A stretch of DNA of 64,000 nucleotides from Citromicrobium bathyomarinum (GCF_021021475.1 NZ_JAINWL010000002.1:124001-188000); one strand, 5' to 3'. Shown: positions 9,039 to 21,627, numbered from the stretch's first letter. The notes: a model not told the origin generated them from the letters alone. Numbers and translations are program-made.

Positions 9039-9546
9039 CGTACTGGCGGAAGCGCGCGACTTCCGCTTCGTCGACATATTTGCCGATCTCGCGATCGAAC
9101 ACGCCCATGTCGGCGTAGGGGCGGTATTCCTCGAACTCGTGGACCATCTTGTCGGTCATGCCGGGAACGAGGCGGATTTCCTCTTCGCTGGCGGAGTTGA
9201 GGTTGATCGGCACGAACACGTTGACCAGCACCGCCTTGGCTTCGTCCTCGCTCAGCGTTTCCTTGAGCTTGGCGTCGAGATCGGTGACGCTGGCATAGGG
9301 CTGGCCGGCGACGATCGCGGCCGCGAGTTCGGGCGAAACGCCGTCGACAGCGGCGAGTTCGCTCTCGGTCGCGTCATTGGCGTTGAGGACGGTGGAGGCG
9401 GCGTCGGGCGATTCGACCGCATCGGCATCGGGCGTCGCGGTATCGGTCGCGGCGGTTTCATCGGTGGTCGCTTCGGGAGCTTCCGAGCACGCGGCAAGCG
9501 CCAGTGCGGATGCGGCGACGGGGACGAGGAACTTCAGTGTGCGCAT
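9028..9546 (-). CDS. Helix-hairpin-helix lipoprotein (ComEA-like domain)
   Basis: A 172-residue exported protein with a signal peptide ending in the lipobox LAAC, then an acidic Thr/Glu/Ala-rich linker (residues ~20-50). Two HhH-type repeats follow: one around NANDATESELAAVDGVSPELAAAI, a second around LNSASEEEIRLVPGMTDKMV. Such pairs resemble ComEA/T2SK-like DNA-binding folds, but here the protein is tethered to a membrane and its ligand is unknown. The start at 9546 is supported by AAGGAAGG upstream; an upstream extension in frame lacks this. Confidence 0.8.
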   Translation of the reverse strand: MRTLKFLVPVAASALALAACSEAPEATTDETAATDTATPDADAVESPDAASTVLNANDATESELAAVDGVSPELAAAIVAGQPYASVTDLDAKLKETLSEDEAKAVLVNVFVPINLNSASEEEIRLVPGMTDKMVHEFEEYRPYADMGVFDREIGKYVDEAEVARFRQYVTL

Positions 9547-9644
9547 AATATGCCTTCCTTTTTGCGAAGGGCTCGCATTAACAGGCTTGGCAGCCATGTC
9601 GATGGGCGATTTTGCGCTCGCCCACCGACATCGACCATCAGGCC

Positions 9645-11177
9645 CTATTGTGCACCCTGACTCTGCTTGATCGATTCCGCGCTCGCCATGCCCGGCGCGG
9701 TGGACTTGCCGCCGATCATTTCGCGGACCTTGTCCTCGATCCGCTGGCCGATCGTCTTGTCGACGTTCTTCCAGTATTCGAAGGCACGTACGAGCACCTT
9801 CTCGCTCACGCCATCGGCGAGGTGGCCGGAGACGTTGGAGACGAAGCGGTCGCGCTGTTCGTCGTCCATCACGTCGTTCACCAATGCGCGGGCCTGCGAC
9901 CAGTCGTCGTCATCCTCGCGCAGGGTATAGGCCTGCCGCACCATGTCGCCATCGGCATACCATGTCGCCTCGCCGCCAACCTGCGGCTGCGCGGCGGGGC
10001 CGCCGTAGGAATTGGGCGCATAGACCGGATCGACCGCGTTCTGCGTCCGCATGTGCCCGGCCCGGCTGTAGGAGTTTACCTCCGCATTCTTCGCCGCGTT
10101 GACCGGGATCTGCTTGTAATTGACGCCCAGACGCGCGCGGTGCGCATCCGAATAGGAGAAGCCGCGCGCCAGCAGCATCTTGTCCGGCGACAGGCCGATG
10201 CCGGGCACCATGTTGTTCGGCTCGAACGCGAGCTGTTCGATCTGCGTATCCCAGTCGACCGGGTTTTCGTTGAGCGTCAGCGTGCCGACCTCGATCAGCG
10301 GATAATCCTCGTGCGGCCAGGTCTTGGTCAGGTCGAACGGGTTGATGCGATAGGTCTTGGCATCCTCGAACGGCATGATCTGCCATTTGAGCGTCCAGCT
10401 CGGGAAATTGCCCTCGGCAATCGCGTCGAACAGGTCGCGGCGGTGATAGTCGCTGTCCTCGCCTGCCTTCTTGACTGCCTCGTCCTGCGTCAGGTGGGCG
10501 TTGCCGCTCTCGTCACCGACATTGGTGTGGAAGTGGAACTTGACCCAGAACTTTTCGCCGTCCTCGTTGATCAGCATGTAGGTGTGGCTGGAATAGCCGT
10601 TCATCTCGCGCCAGTTCTTCGGCACGCCGCGATCGCCCATCAGGTAGGTGACCTGGTGCGCGCTCTCCGGCGACAGCGTCCAGAAATCCCACATCATGTC
10701 GTGATCGCGCAGGCCGTTGTCGGCGCGGCGCTTCTGGCTGCGGATGAAGTGCTGGAATTTTAGCGGGTCGCGGATGAAGAAGATCGGCGTGTTGTTGCCG
10801 ACCATGTCGAAATTGCCATCCTCGGTATAATATTTGACTGAGAAGCCGCGCGGATCGCGCCAGGTATCGGGGCTGCCGCGCTCACCCGCCACGGTGGAGA
10901 AGCGCATCGCAACCTCGCATTCCGCGCCCGGCTGGAAGATCTTGGCCTTGGTATATTTCGAGACATCCGCCGTGGTCTTCCACGTGCCGAACGCGCCCGA
11001 ACCCTTGGCGTGCGGCTGGCGTTCGGGAATCCGCTCCCGATTGAAGTTGGCCATCTGCTCGATCAGGTAGTGATCGTTCAGGACGATCGGGCCGTCGGGG
11101 CTGATCGTCAGCGAATGCTCGTCGCTCTGGACGCGGATACCGGCATCGGTGGTGGTGGGGGGAACGGTCTTGGCCAT
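9645..11177 (-). CDS. katA: Monofunctional haem catalase
   Basis: Converts hydrogen peroxide to water and oxygen. The 510-residue product is a small-subunit catalase. The distal His lies in [14 protein letters not shown] (residue ~55), the essential Asn in [16 protein letters not shown], and the proximal haem-ligand Tyr in [15 protein letters not shown]. It lies downstream of katG on the same strand, but a strong terminator between them suggests independent transcription. A near-consensus sigma-EcfG promoter is visible upstream. Confidence 0.96.
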   Translation of the reverse strand: MAKTVPPTTTDAGIRVQSDEHSLTISPDGPIVLNDHYLIEQMANFNRERIPERQPHAKGSGAFGTWKTTADVSKYTKAKIFQPGAECEVAMRFSTVAGERGSPDTWRDPRGFSVKYYTEDGNFDMVGNNTPIFFIRDPLKFQHFIRSQKRRADNGLRDHDMMWDFWTLSPESAHQVTYLMGDRGVPKNWREMNGYSSHTYMLINEDGEKFWVKFHFHTNVGDESGNAHLTQDEAVKKAGEDSDYHRRDLFDAIAEGNFPSWTLKWQIMPFEDAKTYRINPFDLTKTWPHEDYPLIEVGTLTLNENPVDWDTQIEQLAFEPNNMVPGIGLSPDKMLLARGFSYSDAHRARLGVNYKQIPVNAAKNAEVNSYSRAGHMRTQNAVDPVYAPNSYGGPAAQPQVGGEATWYADGDMVRQAYTLREDDDDWSQARALVNDVMDDEQRDRFVSNVSGHLADGVSEKVLVRAFEYWKNVDKTIGQRIEDKVREMIGGKSTAPGMASAESIKQSQGAQ

Positions 11178-11212
11178 GGCGCGCAGCTTTCTTTTTGGAG
11201 TAACAGGGGGAT

Positions 11213-11237
11213 AGCGCGCGGCGCGCGGTCCTGTTCC
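11213..11237 (-). promoter_or_regulatory. Possible sigma-EcfG promoter of katA
   Basis: Minus-strand GGAAC, 16-base spacer, CGCT (consensus CGTT). It lies 36 bases before the katA start codon. Catalases are frequent general stress response targets in alphaproteobacteria, but one -10 base deviates, so this needs a transcript start. Confidence 0.35.
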
Positions 11238-11291
11238 GCTATTGCTGCGGCAAAGAAACGATCACCGTTTTCGCTTTTCCCGCACACACAA

Positions 11292-11321
11292 AAGGCCCCC
11301 GACATTGCTGCCGGGGGCCTT
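11292..11321 (-). terminator. Rho-independent terminator of katG
   Basis: Arms AAGGCCCCCG and CGGGGGCCTT form a 10-bp stem with a short loop. On the minus strand it is followed by TTTTGTGTGTG. It lies about 45 bases after the katG stop. Confidence 0.85.
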
Positions 11322-11363
11322 CCTTGTCTGCGGCGCTATGCCGTGCCGGTCAGTGGTACGCCA

Positions 11364-14442
<3,079 letters not shown>

Positions 14443-14462
14443 ATTCGGATTTTTCCCCTGAA

Positions 14463-14495
14463 CGATCCCGTCCGCGCCGAAGCCGGACGGGATCG
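14463..14495. repeat. Perfect 12-bp inverted repeat after ahpF
   Basis: CGATCCCGTCCG and CGGACGGGATCG are separated by 9 bases. It lies between the ahpF stop and the start of the periplasmic gene. There is no clear T-tract on either strand, so it may be a weak terminator or an mRNA-stabilising hairpin. Confidence 0.55.
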
Positions 14496-14549
14496 AAAAT
14501 ACATCTGCCCGGAAAATCCGACAAGCAAAATGCTTTGCAGGGGAGGGAC

Positions 14550-16139
14550 TTACGCCGCTTGCGCGATCTCGTCCGCCGGTTCGGTACGGATCAGGTAATC
14601 GAACGCGGTGAGGCCCGCTTTCGCGCCCTGGCCCATCGCGACCACGATCTGCTTGTAGGGCACGGTCGTCGCATCGCCCGCGCCGAAGATACCGGGCAGG
14701 TTTGTCGCGCCGCGTTCGTCGGTCACGATCTCGCCGTGCTTCGACAGTTCGAGGCCCGAATCCTTCAGCCATTCGGTGTTGGGGACGAGGCCGATCTGCA
14801 CGAAGACGCCCGCCAGTTCGATCGTGCGCTCTTCGCCGCTGTCGCGGTCCTTCACGATGATCCCGTTCACGCGGCTGCCGTCGCCGGTGATCTCGGTCGT
14901 CTGGCCGTTGGTGACGATCTCGACATTGTCGAGGCTCTTGAGCTTGCTCACCAGCACCGCATCGGCGCGCAGCTGCGTGTCGAACTCGATCAGCGTCACG
15001 TGATCGACGATCTTGGCGAGGTCGATCGCCGCTTCGACGCCCGAGTTGCCGCCGCCGATCACCGAGATCCGCTTGCCCTTGAATAGCGGGCCGTCGCAGT
15101 GCGGGCAGTAGGCCACGCCCTTGTTGCGGTATTCCTGCTCGCCCGGGACGCCGAGATTGCGCCAGCGTGCGCCGGTCGCGAGGATGATCGCGCGTGCCGA
15201 CAGCTCGCCGCCATTGGCGAAGCGGACCTTGTGCATTCCGCCCTCCTGCGTGGCCGGGATCAGCTCTTCGGCCTGCACGAGGTCGATCTTGTCGATCTCG
15301 TTTTCCCTGACCTGCTCGTCGAGGTCGGCGGAAAGCCTGGGCCCTTCGGTATAGGCGGTGCCGGGCAGGTTCTCGATTCCCAACGTATCCTGCAACTGCC
15401 CGCCGAACCGTTCGGCCGCGATGCCGGTGCGGAAGCCCTTGCGCGCGGTGTAGACCGAGGTTGCGACCCCGGCGGGCCCGCCGCCGATCACCAGCACTTC
15501 GTAAGGCTCGCGCTCGTTGAGCTTGGCTGCGGCCTTCGCGCCTGCGCCGGTATCGAGCCGTTCGAGGATCTGCGGCAGTTCGATCTTGCCGTTGTAGAAG
15601 CTCTCACCATTCAGGAAGGTCGCTGGCACGGCCATGATGTCGCGTGCCTCGACCTCGTCCTTGTACGCGCCGCCTTCGATCAGCGTCGCGGTGATGCGGC
15701 TGTTCTCCAGCGCCATCAGCGTCAGCGCCTGCACGACGTCGGGGCAGTTGTGGCACGAGAGCGAGAAGAACATCTCGAACTCCAGATCGGTCTCGATCCG
15801 GCGGATATCCTCCAGCACATCGGCATCGACCTTGGGCGGATGGCCGCCCGCCCACAACAGCGCGAGCACCAGCGAGGTGAACTCGTGGCCCATCGGCAGC
15901 CCGGCAAAGCGGACCCACTTTTCGGCGTCATTGCCACGGCGGATGATAAAGCTGGGCTTGCGTTCGAAGTCACCGTCGAAGTCCACGCTGACCAGATCGT
16001 GCAGCGCGGCGATCTCTTCGAGCAGCTCGCGCGTCTTGGCCGACGTTTCGTCGTCACCCAGCGATGCGACAAGCTCCACCGGCTCGCGCAGGTTTTGCAG
16101 ATACTGCTTCAGCTGATCGGTCATCTGTGCGTCGAGCAT
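14550..16139 (-). CDS. ahpF: Alkyl hydroperoxide reductase subunit F
   Basis: A flavoprotein NADH:peroxiredoxin reductase that recycles AhpC. The 529 residues hold an N-terminal thioredoxin-like pair with redox motif CHNC (Cys129/Cys132), an FAD-binding Rossmann core (VIGGGPAGVATSVYTARKGF near residue 220) and the thioredoxin-reductase CPHC motif in VAYCPHCDGPLFKG. The start at 16139 (MLDAQ) matches the family N-terminus; upstream in-frame codons read through the intergenic hairpin region. It is about 190 bases downstream of ahpC, separated by repeat sequences. Confidence 0.96.
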   Translation of the reverse strand: MLDAQMTDQLKQYLQNLREPVELVASLGDDETSAKTRELLEEIAALHDLVSVDFDGDFERKPSFIIRRGNDAEKWVRFAGLPMGHEFTSLVLALLWAGGHPPKVDADVLEDIRRIETDLEFEMFFSLSCHNCPDVVQALTLMALENSRITATLIEGGAYKDEVEARDIMAVPATFLNGESFYNGKIELPQILERLDTGAGAKAAAKLNEREPYEVLVIGGGPAGVATSVYTARKGFRTGIAAERFGGQLQDTLGIENLPGTAYTEGPRLSADLDEQVRENEIDKIDLVQAEELIPATQEGGMHKVRFANGGELSARAIILATGARWRNLGVPGEQEYRNKGVAYCPHCDGPLFKGKRISVIGGGNSGVEAAIDLAKIVDHVTLIEFDTQLRADAVLVSKLKSLDNVEIVTNGQTTEITGDGSRVNGIIVKDRDSGEERTIELAGVFVQIGLVPNTEWLKDSGLELSKHGEIVTDERGATNLPGIFGAGDATTVPYKQIVVAMGQGAKAGLTAFDYLIRTEPADEIAQAA

Positions 16140-16163
16140 GGGAAAGGACTCCATCGAAAAATG

Positions 16164-16202
16164 CGTCATTGCGAGCCGCTGGAAGCGGCGCGGCAATCCA
16201 TC
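16164..16202. repeat. REP-like hairpin (CATTGCGAG...GGCAATCCA type)
   Basis: The outer arms ATTGC and GCAAT enclose a perfect inner hairpin GCCGCT/AGCGGC. The CGTCATTGCGAG...GGCAATCCATC form resembles a dispersed intergenic hairpin repeat common in many proteobacterial genomes. It lies in the ahpC-ahpF spacer. Only this copy was seen in the window. Confidence 0.6.
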
Positions 16203-16255
16203 ATCGAAAGGGTCGGCCTGGACCGGTTCGAACATGGATCGCTTTGTCGTCATCA

Positions 16256-16293
16256 CCCCTCGCGAAGACGGGGAGGGTTGGGGGAGGGGAAGT
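16256..16293. repeat. Degenerate CCCCTCCCC-type intergenic repeat
   Basis: Minus-strand CTCCCCCAACCCTCCCC resembles the right half of the larger element at 41961-42057 (CCCCCAACCCCTCCCC). Also within the ahpC-ahpF spacer. Confidence 0.45.
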
Positions 16294-16296
16294 GGA

Positions 16297-16322
16297 GGCC
16301 CGGCGTGTGCCGAGCCTCCGAG
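16297..16322 (-). terminator. Hairpin downstream of ahpC
   Basis: GAGGCCCGGC and GCCGAGCCTC pair with one wobble around a GTGT loop, 9 bases after the ahpC stop. No T-tract follows, so it may trim or attenuate the ahpCF transcript, giving more ahpC than ahpF message. Confidence 0.45.
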
Positions 16323-16330
16323 AGTATTGC

Positions 16331-16897
16331 TTAGATCTTGCCGACAAGGTCGAGCGAGGGGGCCAGCGTCTCGCTACCTTCTTCCCACGCGGCCGGGCAG
16401 ACCTGGCCGGGGTTCTCGCGGACGTACTGCGCCGCCTTGATCTTGCGGGCGAGTTCGTTGGCATTGCGGCCCACGCCTTCGCAGGTCTGCTCCATGATCT
16501 GGATCACACCGTCGGGATCGACCACGAAGGTCGCACGGTCGGCGAGGCCCATTTCCTCACGCAGGACGTCGAAGTTCTTCGACAGCGTGTGCAGCTGGTC
16601 GCCGAGGAACGGGAACTTCAGCTTGCCGATCTTGTCGGAGGTGTCGTGCCATGCCTTGTGGCTGAAATGCGTGTCGGTGCTGACGGCATAGACTTCCACG
16701 CCCATCTTCTGGAGCATGTCGTACTGTTCGCCGAGGTTTTCCAGCTCGGTCGGGCACACGAAGGTGAAGTCCGCCGGGTAGAAGAAGAAGATCGCCCACT
16801 TGCCCTTCACGTCCTCGTCGGTGACTTCGAAGAAGTCCTTGCCGGCCTGGAATGCGGTGGCTTTGAACGGTTTGATCTGGCTTCCGATGATACCCAT
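16331..16897 (-). CDS. ahpC: Alkyl hydroperoxide reductase subunit C (2-Cys peroxiredoxin)
   Basis: Reduces hydrogen peroxide and organic hydroperoxides. The 188-residue product has the peroxidatic Cys48 in [10 protein letters not shown], the partner Trp/Arg region, and the resolving Cys in GQVCPAAW near residue 168. The ATG at 16897 is preceded by AGGAG and matches the family start ([11 protein letters not shown]). The upstream 184 bases hold its promoter. Confidence 0.97.
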   Translation of the reverse strand: MGIIGSQIKPFKATAFQAGKDFFEVTDEDVKGKWAIFFFYPADFTFVCPTELENLGEQYDMLQKMGVEVYAVSTDTHFSHKAWHDTSDKIGKLKFPFLGDQLHTLSKNFDVLREEMGLADRATFVVDPDGVIQIMEQTCEGVGRNANELARKIKAAQYVRENPGQVCPAAWEEGSETLAPSLDLVGKI

Positions 16898-17081
16898 GAA
16901 TGTCTCCTCTGGGGGTTGAAACTCGACGCCTAGATAGGGACTGCTGCAACGCACAAAAGCGATTTGTGGCGATGGCCGCAATCGGAATTATCGATCAAAT
17001 TTGTGGAACTTTTCGAGGGTCCCGATAAGGAGCGGGTCGGACGCATCGTGCCGCGATTTTCCCTCATCCGCGCGGCCAGCG

Positions 17082-17687
17082 TTACGCCAGAGCTTTCAAC
17101 AGGATGCGCGACAACAGCATCTCCCGATCCGGTCCCGAAATCTCTTTCATCGCCAGCGGCCCGTCGAGCCGCCCCGAAATGATGAGGTCGGCCAGCCCGT
17201 GGACCATCGCCCAGGATGCGGCGACCTGCGTCATGGTAGCGGGGTGGGCCGAAGGATCGCGGCCCAATACCTCGCGCACGCCATCGAGCAGTTTTCCGAA
17301 GGCGGCTTTCGCTGCGGTGTCGAAATGGGCATCGCCCCTGTCGGGCTTCTCGGACGAGAACATCAGCCTAAAAAGGTCCGGATTGGCCTCGGCAAAATCG
17401 AGATAGCCCAGGCCGATCGCAATAAGCTGCTCCTTCGGGGCGCTCCCGGCGTCGGACTGGCGCGCTTCCTGCGCCTCCACCAGCCGCTCGTATCCGGTCG
17501 CGGCGAGCGCGGTCAGCAATCCTCTGGCGCTTTTGAAATGATAGGCGGGGGCACCATGGCTGACACCGGCACGCTTGGCCACCGCCCGCAGGGAAAACGC
17601 CTCGATCCCGTTCAGGACCAGCTCTCGCTCTGCCGCCTGCAACAGCTCGGCAGCCAGATTTCCATGATGATAGGTCTTGTCCGTCAT
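17082..17687 (-). CDS. TetR/AcrR-family transcriptional regulator with WHG domain
   Basis: A 201-residue repressor-type protein. The N-terminal helix-turn-helix (residues ~8-60) includes GIEAFSLRAVAKRAGVSHGAPAYHFKS. The C-terminal ligand/dimer domain carries the AASWAMVHGLADLI signature of the WHG subfamily. ATG at 17687 is preferred over an in-frame TTG three codons upstream. It is divergent from the amidohydrolase gene, and a perfect spaced inverted repeat in the shared region is its likely operator, so it probably regulates that gene and itself. Confidence 0.85.
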   Translation of the reverse strand: MTDKTYHHGNLAAELLQAAERELVLNGIEAFSLRAVAKRAGVSHGAPAYHFKSARGLLTALAATGYERLVEAQEARQSDAGSAPKEQLIAIGLGYLDFAEANPDLFRLMFSSEKPDRGDAHFDTAAKAAFGKLLDGVREVLGRDPSAHPATMTQVAASWAMVHGLADLIISGRLDGPLAMKEISGPDREMLLSRILLKALA

Positions 17688-17736
17688 CTCGCCCAACCAG
17701 CAATGTCTGCCGTTCGACCCCCATTAGCGAAGCAAC

Positions 17737-17775
17737 TTGACAGCGTCTAGATAGGTCGCGATAAGCAATCTAGAC
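17737..17775 (+). promoter_or_regulatory. Promoter and palindromic operator between tetR and the amidohydrolase
   Basis: A perfect inverted repeat GTCTAGAT (17745-17752) and ATCTAGAC (17768-17775) with a 15-base spacer. It lies on top of a plus-strand -35 box TTGACA (17737-17742) and a -10-like GATAAG (17760-17765). TetR bound here would block the amidohydrolase promoter. Confidence 0.6.
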
Positions 17776-17858
17776 AGTGACAAGACGGATTTTCAAAACC
17801 GCTGTCAGGACCGGCCCAGCTCGAACCGCCGAACCTGCAGCCAAGGAGGACTTCGACG

Positions 17859-19259
17859 ATGTTGAGATGCCTGGCCTTCCTCGCGATGATCGCGCTCGCG
17901 ACCGCCCCGCTGGCCGCGTCGCCGCCTGCCCCGGCAACCGCCGGCGAGACGCTCGTGATCGAGAATGTCACCGTGATCCCGATGACAGAGGAGGGCGGCG
18001 TGCTGCCCAACCGGACCGTCGTGATCGAAGAAGGCCGGATCGTCTCCATCGCAGATGCCGCAGACGCAGGCGGTCCGAGGGATGCGAACCGGATCGACGG
18101 GACGGGCAAATGGCTGGTCCCGGGTTTCAGCGACATGCATGTGCATATCGGGAACGAGCGTATGCTGCGCCTGCTGGCGCGTAGTCCGGTGCCCGAAGAT
18201 GGTACAGCCAACATGCAGGACGCCTTCACGCCCTACATCGTCAACGGCGTGCTTCAGGTGTTCGACCTGGCCGCCATGCCCGAGACCGTGGGGCAGCGGA
18301 TCGCGATCGAGAGTGGTCGTGTCCTTGGCCCGCACCTGGCTATGGCGACCATGATCGACAGCAACGATCCGGTCCTGCCCTTCGGAATTACGCATAGTGC
18401 GGGCTCGCCCGCGCAGGGTCGGCAGGCGGTGAAAGACGCAGCAGCCGACGGGTTCGAGTTCGTGAAGGTGTATGGCCATCTCGACCTGCCGACCTTCACC
18501 GCCATCGTGGAGGAGGCACGCGCGCGGAACATCCGGGTCGTCGGCCATATCCCGCAGCGGGGCGAGGGGATCACCGGGTCCTTCTTCCAGCCGGGTTACG
18601 ACCTGGTCGTCCATGCGGAGGAATTCGCGCAGCAAACCCGCTCCCCCGACCTCACGGCAATTCCATCCTACGTGGAGATGGCTCGCAAAAACGGCACCGC
18701 GCTCGTCACAACGCTCACCGCCAACGACCGGATCGCGCAAATCGCGCGCGACCCGGGCTCGCTCGCCTTGCGCGAAGACCTGTATGTGCTGCCGCCGCAG
18801 TTCTACGATCTTTCCGTCAACTCCAATCCCTACGCTGCCCAGTCGAACGAGGGATACATCGCCTACACGCAAAGCATCGTGGAATTTAACGGCCCACTGG
18901 TCCGCGCCTTCGCACAGGCGGGCATCCCGGTGCTCACGGGAACCGATGCCGGTATTCCCGGCGTGGCCCCCGGCTTCTCGCTGCACGACGAGTTCGAGGC
19001 GCTGGCGCAAGCGGGGCTGGATAGTCGCCTGATCCTGGAAGGCTCCACCCGGCTCGCCGCGGAGTTTCTGGGTGTCGAGGATGATCGCGGGACGGTTGCC
19101 GTCGGTAAAAGGGCCGACCTCGTCCTGCTCGACGACAATCCGCTCGAGGATATTGCGAACACGCGGCGGATCGCAGCGGTGATCCGCGATGGCCGCTATC
19201 TGGATCGCGAAGACCTCGACGCCCTTCTGGCCGACCTGATTGCGCGAAACCGGAAATAG
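17859..19259 (+). CDS. Exported amidohydrolase (imidazolonepropionase-like family)
   Basis: A 466-residue metal-dependent hydrolase with a Sec signal peptide (residues 1-20). The metal-binding motif is GFSDMHVHI near residue 88. Later His residues follow in VVGHIPQRG and LVVHAEEF, and the final metal-ligand Asp lies in GTDAGIPGVAPG. The C-terminal AVGKRADLVLLDDNPLEDI strand is typical of the composite TIM-barrel family. The substrate is unknown; exported members often act on dipeptides or lactones. Ribosome binding site AAGGAGG is strong. Divergent from tetR with a shared operator. Confidence 0.85.
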   Translation: MLRCLAFLAMIALATAPLAASPPAPATAGETLVIENVTVIPMTEEGGVLPNRTVVIEEGRIVSIADAADAGGPRDANRIDGTGKWLVPGFSDMHVHIGNERMLRLLARSPVPEDGTANMQDAFTPYIVNGVLQVFDLAAMPETVGQRIAIESGRVLGPHLAMATMIDSNDPVLPFGITHSAGSPAQGRQAVKDAAADGFEFVKVYGHLDLPTFTAIVEEARARNIRVVGHIPQRGEGITGSFFQPGYDLVVHAEEFAQQTRSPDLTAIPSYVEMARKNGTALVTTLTANDRIAQIARDPGSLALREDLYVLPPQFYDLSVNSNPYAAQSNEGYIAYTQSIVEFNGPLVRAFAQAGIPVLTGTDAGIPGVAPGFSLHDEFEALAQAGLDSRLILEGSTRLAAEFLGVEDDRGTVAVGKRADLVLLDDNPLEDIANTRRIAAVIRDGRYLDREDLDALLADLIARNRK

Positions 19260-19281
19260 CGACCCTGCGGCAGCGCGCGCC

Positions 19282-19827
19282 CTATCCCGCAGTCAGATCG
19301 TCCCGCCGCATCCAGCGCGCGTCCGGGCCGTAGGATACAAGCTTCGCAGCGATGGCGGGCGAGTGGCCTTCGCGAAAGCCGAGCCGGTGCCAGAAGCCGT
19401 GCGCGCCCTCCACGGCCACCAGCTCCGCCTCGCAAAGCCCGCTGGCCCGGGCGGCATCGAAGGCGCAGCCGACCAGCCGCTCGCCCAGGCGAAGGCCGCG
19501 CGCGTCCGGCGCGATCGCAAGGTCGTGGATATAGAGCACGGCGCTTGCCCCGGCGGGGCGCGTCAGCGTGCCGATCGCGGGCGGGTTGGCCCGGTCCCAC
19601 CCATGGGCGATCAGATACCCGGCCATCGCGCCAGCCCGGCGAGCGGTGAAGCAAAAGGACGGCGAGAGCGCCAGCCGCGCGGCGAACACCGGGGCGTCTT
19701 CCTGAAGCGACGCGGGATAGGCCTGCGCCTGGATCGCGACCGCTTCGGGAATATCGCCGGGCTCCATCGGTGCGATACGCACCTGCGCGCCATTGCTGTC
19801 CTCTGCGGGGATGTAGGGCGAGGTCAT
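19282..19827 (-). CDS. GNAT-family N-acetyltransferase
   Basis: A 181-residue acetyl-CoA-dependent acyltransferase. The core has YIHDLAIAPDARGLRLGERLVGCAFDAARASG (acetyl-CoA site, residues ~100-135), then AELVAVEGAHGFWHRLGFREG, as in the family. The acceptor cannot be predicted. It is convergent with the amidohydrolase and 14 bases downstream of the next gene on its own strand, so those two may be co-transcribed. Confidence 0.85.
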   Translation of the reverse strand: MTSPYIPAEDSNGAQVRIAPMEPGDIPEAVAIQAQAYPASLQEDAPVFAARLALSPSFCFTARRAGAMAGYLIAHGWDRANPPAIGTLTRPAGASAVLYIHDLAIAPDARGLRLGERLVGCAFDAARASGLCEAELVAVEGAHGFWHRLGFREGHSPAIAAKLVSYGPDARWMRRDDLTAG

Positions 19828-19841
19828 TGGTCGACGCCCGT

Positions 19842-20216
19842 TCAGCGACCGCGCAGCGCATGCGCAGGCTTGAGCGGGTTATCGCGATGCCGACGATGCA
19901 GCACCCTCTGCGCCTCGTTGATGTAACTCTCGCCCCAATCCACTTCACGCCGGGAGGGCGGCAAGAACTCGCGCCGCTCCTCTGCGTCGTAGAAGAGGGT
20001 TCCGTGGATGCCCATCGCATCCGACTTCAGGACGGGACGTTGCCAGATCGGCGTCAAAACGCGACCGGCTTCGTCATCTCCCACCCGCTCGCACAAATCC
20101 GCTGCGACCTCCATGTCGCGTCCATCGGGGAAGATGATCGCGAACTCCTCGTCCGTGGCCTGGAAGATGCTGAAGGTGGCATTCGGCGCGCCGTCGATGA
20201 TCTGAATGTTCTTCAT
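19842..20216 (-). CDS. Conserved hypothetical protein
   Basis: A 124-residue cytosolic protein without signal peptide or membrane segment. It starts MKNIQIIDGAPNATFSIFQATDEEFAIIF and ends with a basic tail. A motif KSDAMGIHGTLFYDAEERREFLPPSRREVDW sits in its second half (residues ~70-100). I recall similar small proteins in proteobacteria, but no function is known to me. The ATG at 20216 matches this conserved N-terminus better than the GTG 11 codons upstream. Confidence 0.7.
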   Translation of the reverse strand: MKNIQIIDGAPNATFSIFQATDEEFAIIFPDGRDMEVAADLCERVGDDEAGRVLTPIWQRPVLKSDAMGIHGTLFYDAEERREFLPPSRREVDWGESYINEAQRVLHRRHRDNPLKPAHALRGR

Positions 20217-20273
20217 GAGATGGCTTTGTCCCACTCGGCAGATGGCCACAACGGCTGGCTTGCAGACAGCTCG

Positions 20274-21347
20274 CTACCCGCACTGCGCTCGATGCAGCAG
20301 CGCCTGATCCGCCAGTACGCAGGCCATCATCGCCTCGACCACCGGCACACCGCGGATGCCGACGCAGGGGTCGTGGCGGCCCTTGGTGCTGATCTGGGTC
20401 GCTTCACCTTCGCGGGTGATCGTGTCGACCGGGGTCAGGATGGAGCTGGTCGGCTTGAACGCCACGCGGCAGGTGACCGGCTGGCCGGTGGCAATCCCGC
20501 CGGCGATGCCGCCCGCGTGGTTGGCGGTGAACTCGGGTGCGTCGCCGCCTGCCGAGGGCCGCATCGGGTCGGCGTTCTGCTCGCCCGAGAGGCGCGCGGC
20601 GTCGAAGCCGTCGCCGATCTCCACGCCCTTGACCGCGTTGATGCTCATCATCGCCGCCGCCAGCTCGCTGTCGAGCTTGGCGTAGAGCGGCGCGCCCCAG
20701 CCAGCGGGCACGCCGGTGGCCACGCATTCGACCACCGCGCCGAGCGAGGAGCCTGCCTTGCGCGCATCGTCCACCAGCGTCTCCCAGCGCTTGGCCGCCT
20801 CAGGGTCGGGGCACCAGAAGGGGTTTTGACCGATCTGGTCGGCATCGAACTTCGCCGGGTCGATCCGGTCTCCGCCGATCTCCGCCACATAGGCGAGGAT
20901 GCTCACCTGCGGTACGACCAGCCGCGCGACCGCGCCCGCCGCAACGCGCATCGCGGTTTCGCGCGCGCTCGACCGCCCGCCGCCGCGATAGTCGCGGAAG
21001 CCGTACTTGGCGTCATACGTGTAGTCGGCGTGGCCGGGGCGATAGGCCTGCGCGACATTCGAATAGTCTTTCGAGCGCTGATCGACATTCTCGATCATCA
21101 GCGAGATCGGCGTGCCTGTCGTCTTGCCTTCGAATACGCCGGAGAGGATGCGCACCGCATCGGGCTCGCGCCGCTGGGTGGTGAACTTGCTCTGCCCCGG
21201 CTTGCGTCTGTCGAGCCACGGCTGGATGTCCTCTTCGGTGAGCGCAATGCCCGGCGGGCACCCGTCGACCACCGCGCCGATCGCCGGCCCGTGGCTTTCC
21301 CCCCAGGTGGTGAAGCGGAAGACCCGCCCGAATGTGTTCCAGCTCAT
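20274..21347 (-). CDS. aroC: Chorismate synthase
   Basis: Last step of the shikimate pathway: EPSP to chorismate, using reduced FMN as cofactor. The 357-residue product begins [20 protein letters not shown] and has [29 protein letters not shown] around residue 110, the main signature. Further matches are [15 protein letters not shown] and [18 protein letters not shown] at 21347 is the family start. Its stop is about 60 bases from the small conserved gene on the same strand. Confidence 0.97.
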   Translation of the reverse strand: MSWNTFGRVFRFTTWGESHGPAIGAVVDGCPPGIALTEEDIQPWLDRRKPGQSKFTTQRREPDAVRILSGVFEGKTTGTPISLMIENVDQRSKDYSNVAQAYRPGHADYTYDAKYGFRDYRGGGRSSARETAMRVAAGAVARLVVPQVSILAYVAEIGGDRIDPAKFDADQIGQNPFWCPDPEAAKRWETLVDDARKAGSSLGAVVECVATGVPAGWGAPLYAKLDSELAAAMMSINAVKGVEIGDGFDAARLSGEQNADPMRPSAGGDAPEFTANHAGGIAGGIATGQPVTCRVAFKPTSSILTPVDTITREGEATQISTKGRHDPCVGIRGVPVVEAMMACVLADQALLHRAQCG

Positions 21348-21627
21348 GACGGCAAGCGTTGCCGCAAGCGGCGGTGCCTGTCCACGCCCTGTCATAGCTC
21401 GTGAATTTTCCTACTCGCTCTGTGCGCGCTAGGGTGCTGGCTGCTCTTTGCCATCGTCGGAAAGTGTCGTCCGCTCTCGTAATCGCTTCACTCGATTAGT
21501 GACGTTCCATTGATCGACACGGTTTGAACCCTTGGACAGTGTGTCAGGTGTGTCAGGCCCACCTCCGGATTGGCAAAACCTGCGCACTGCGCTGGCAATG
21601 CGAGTCGGAGTAGGGCAGGAACAAACC
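21348..21627. other. Divergent intergenic region aroC/ruvA
   Basis: 280 bases. I see no RNA gene or strong repeat; short AT-richer stretches (GTAATCGCTTCACTCGATTAG) may hold promoters. ruvC, often next to ruvA, is absent. Confidence 0.4.
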
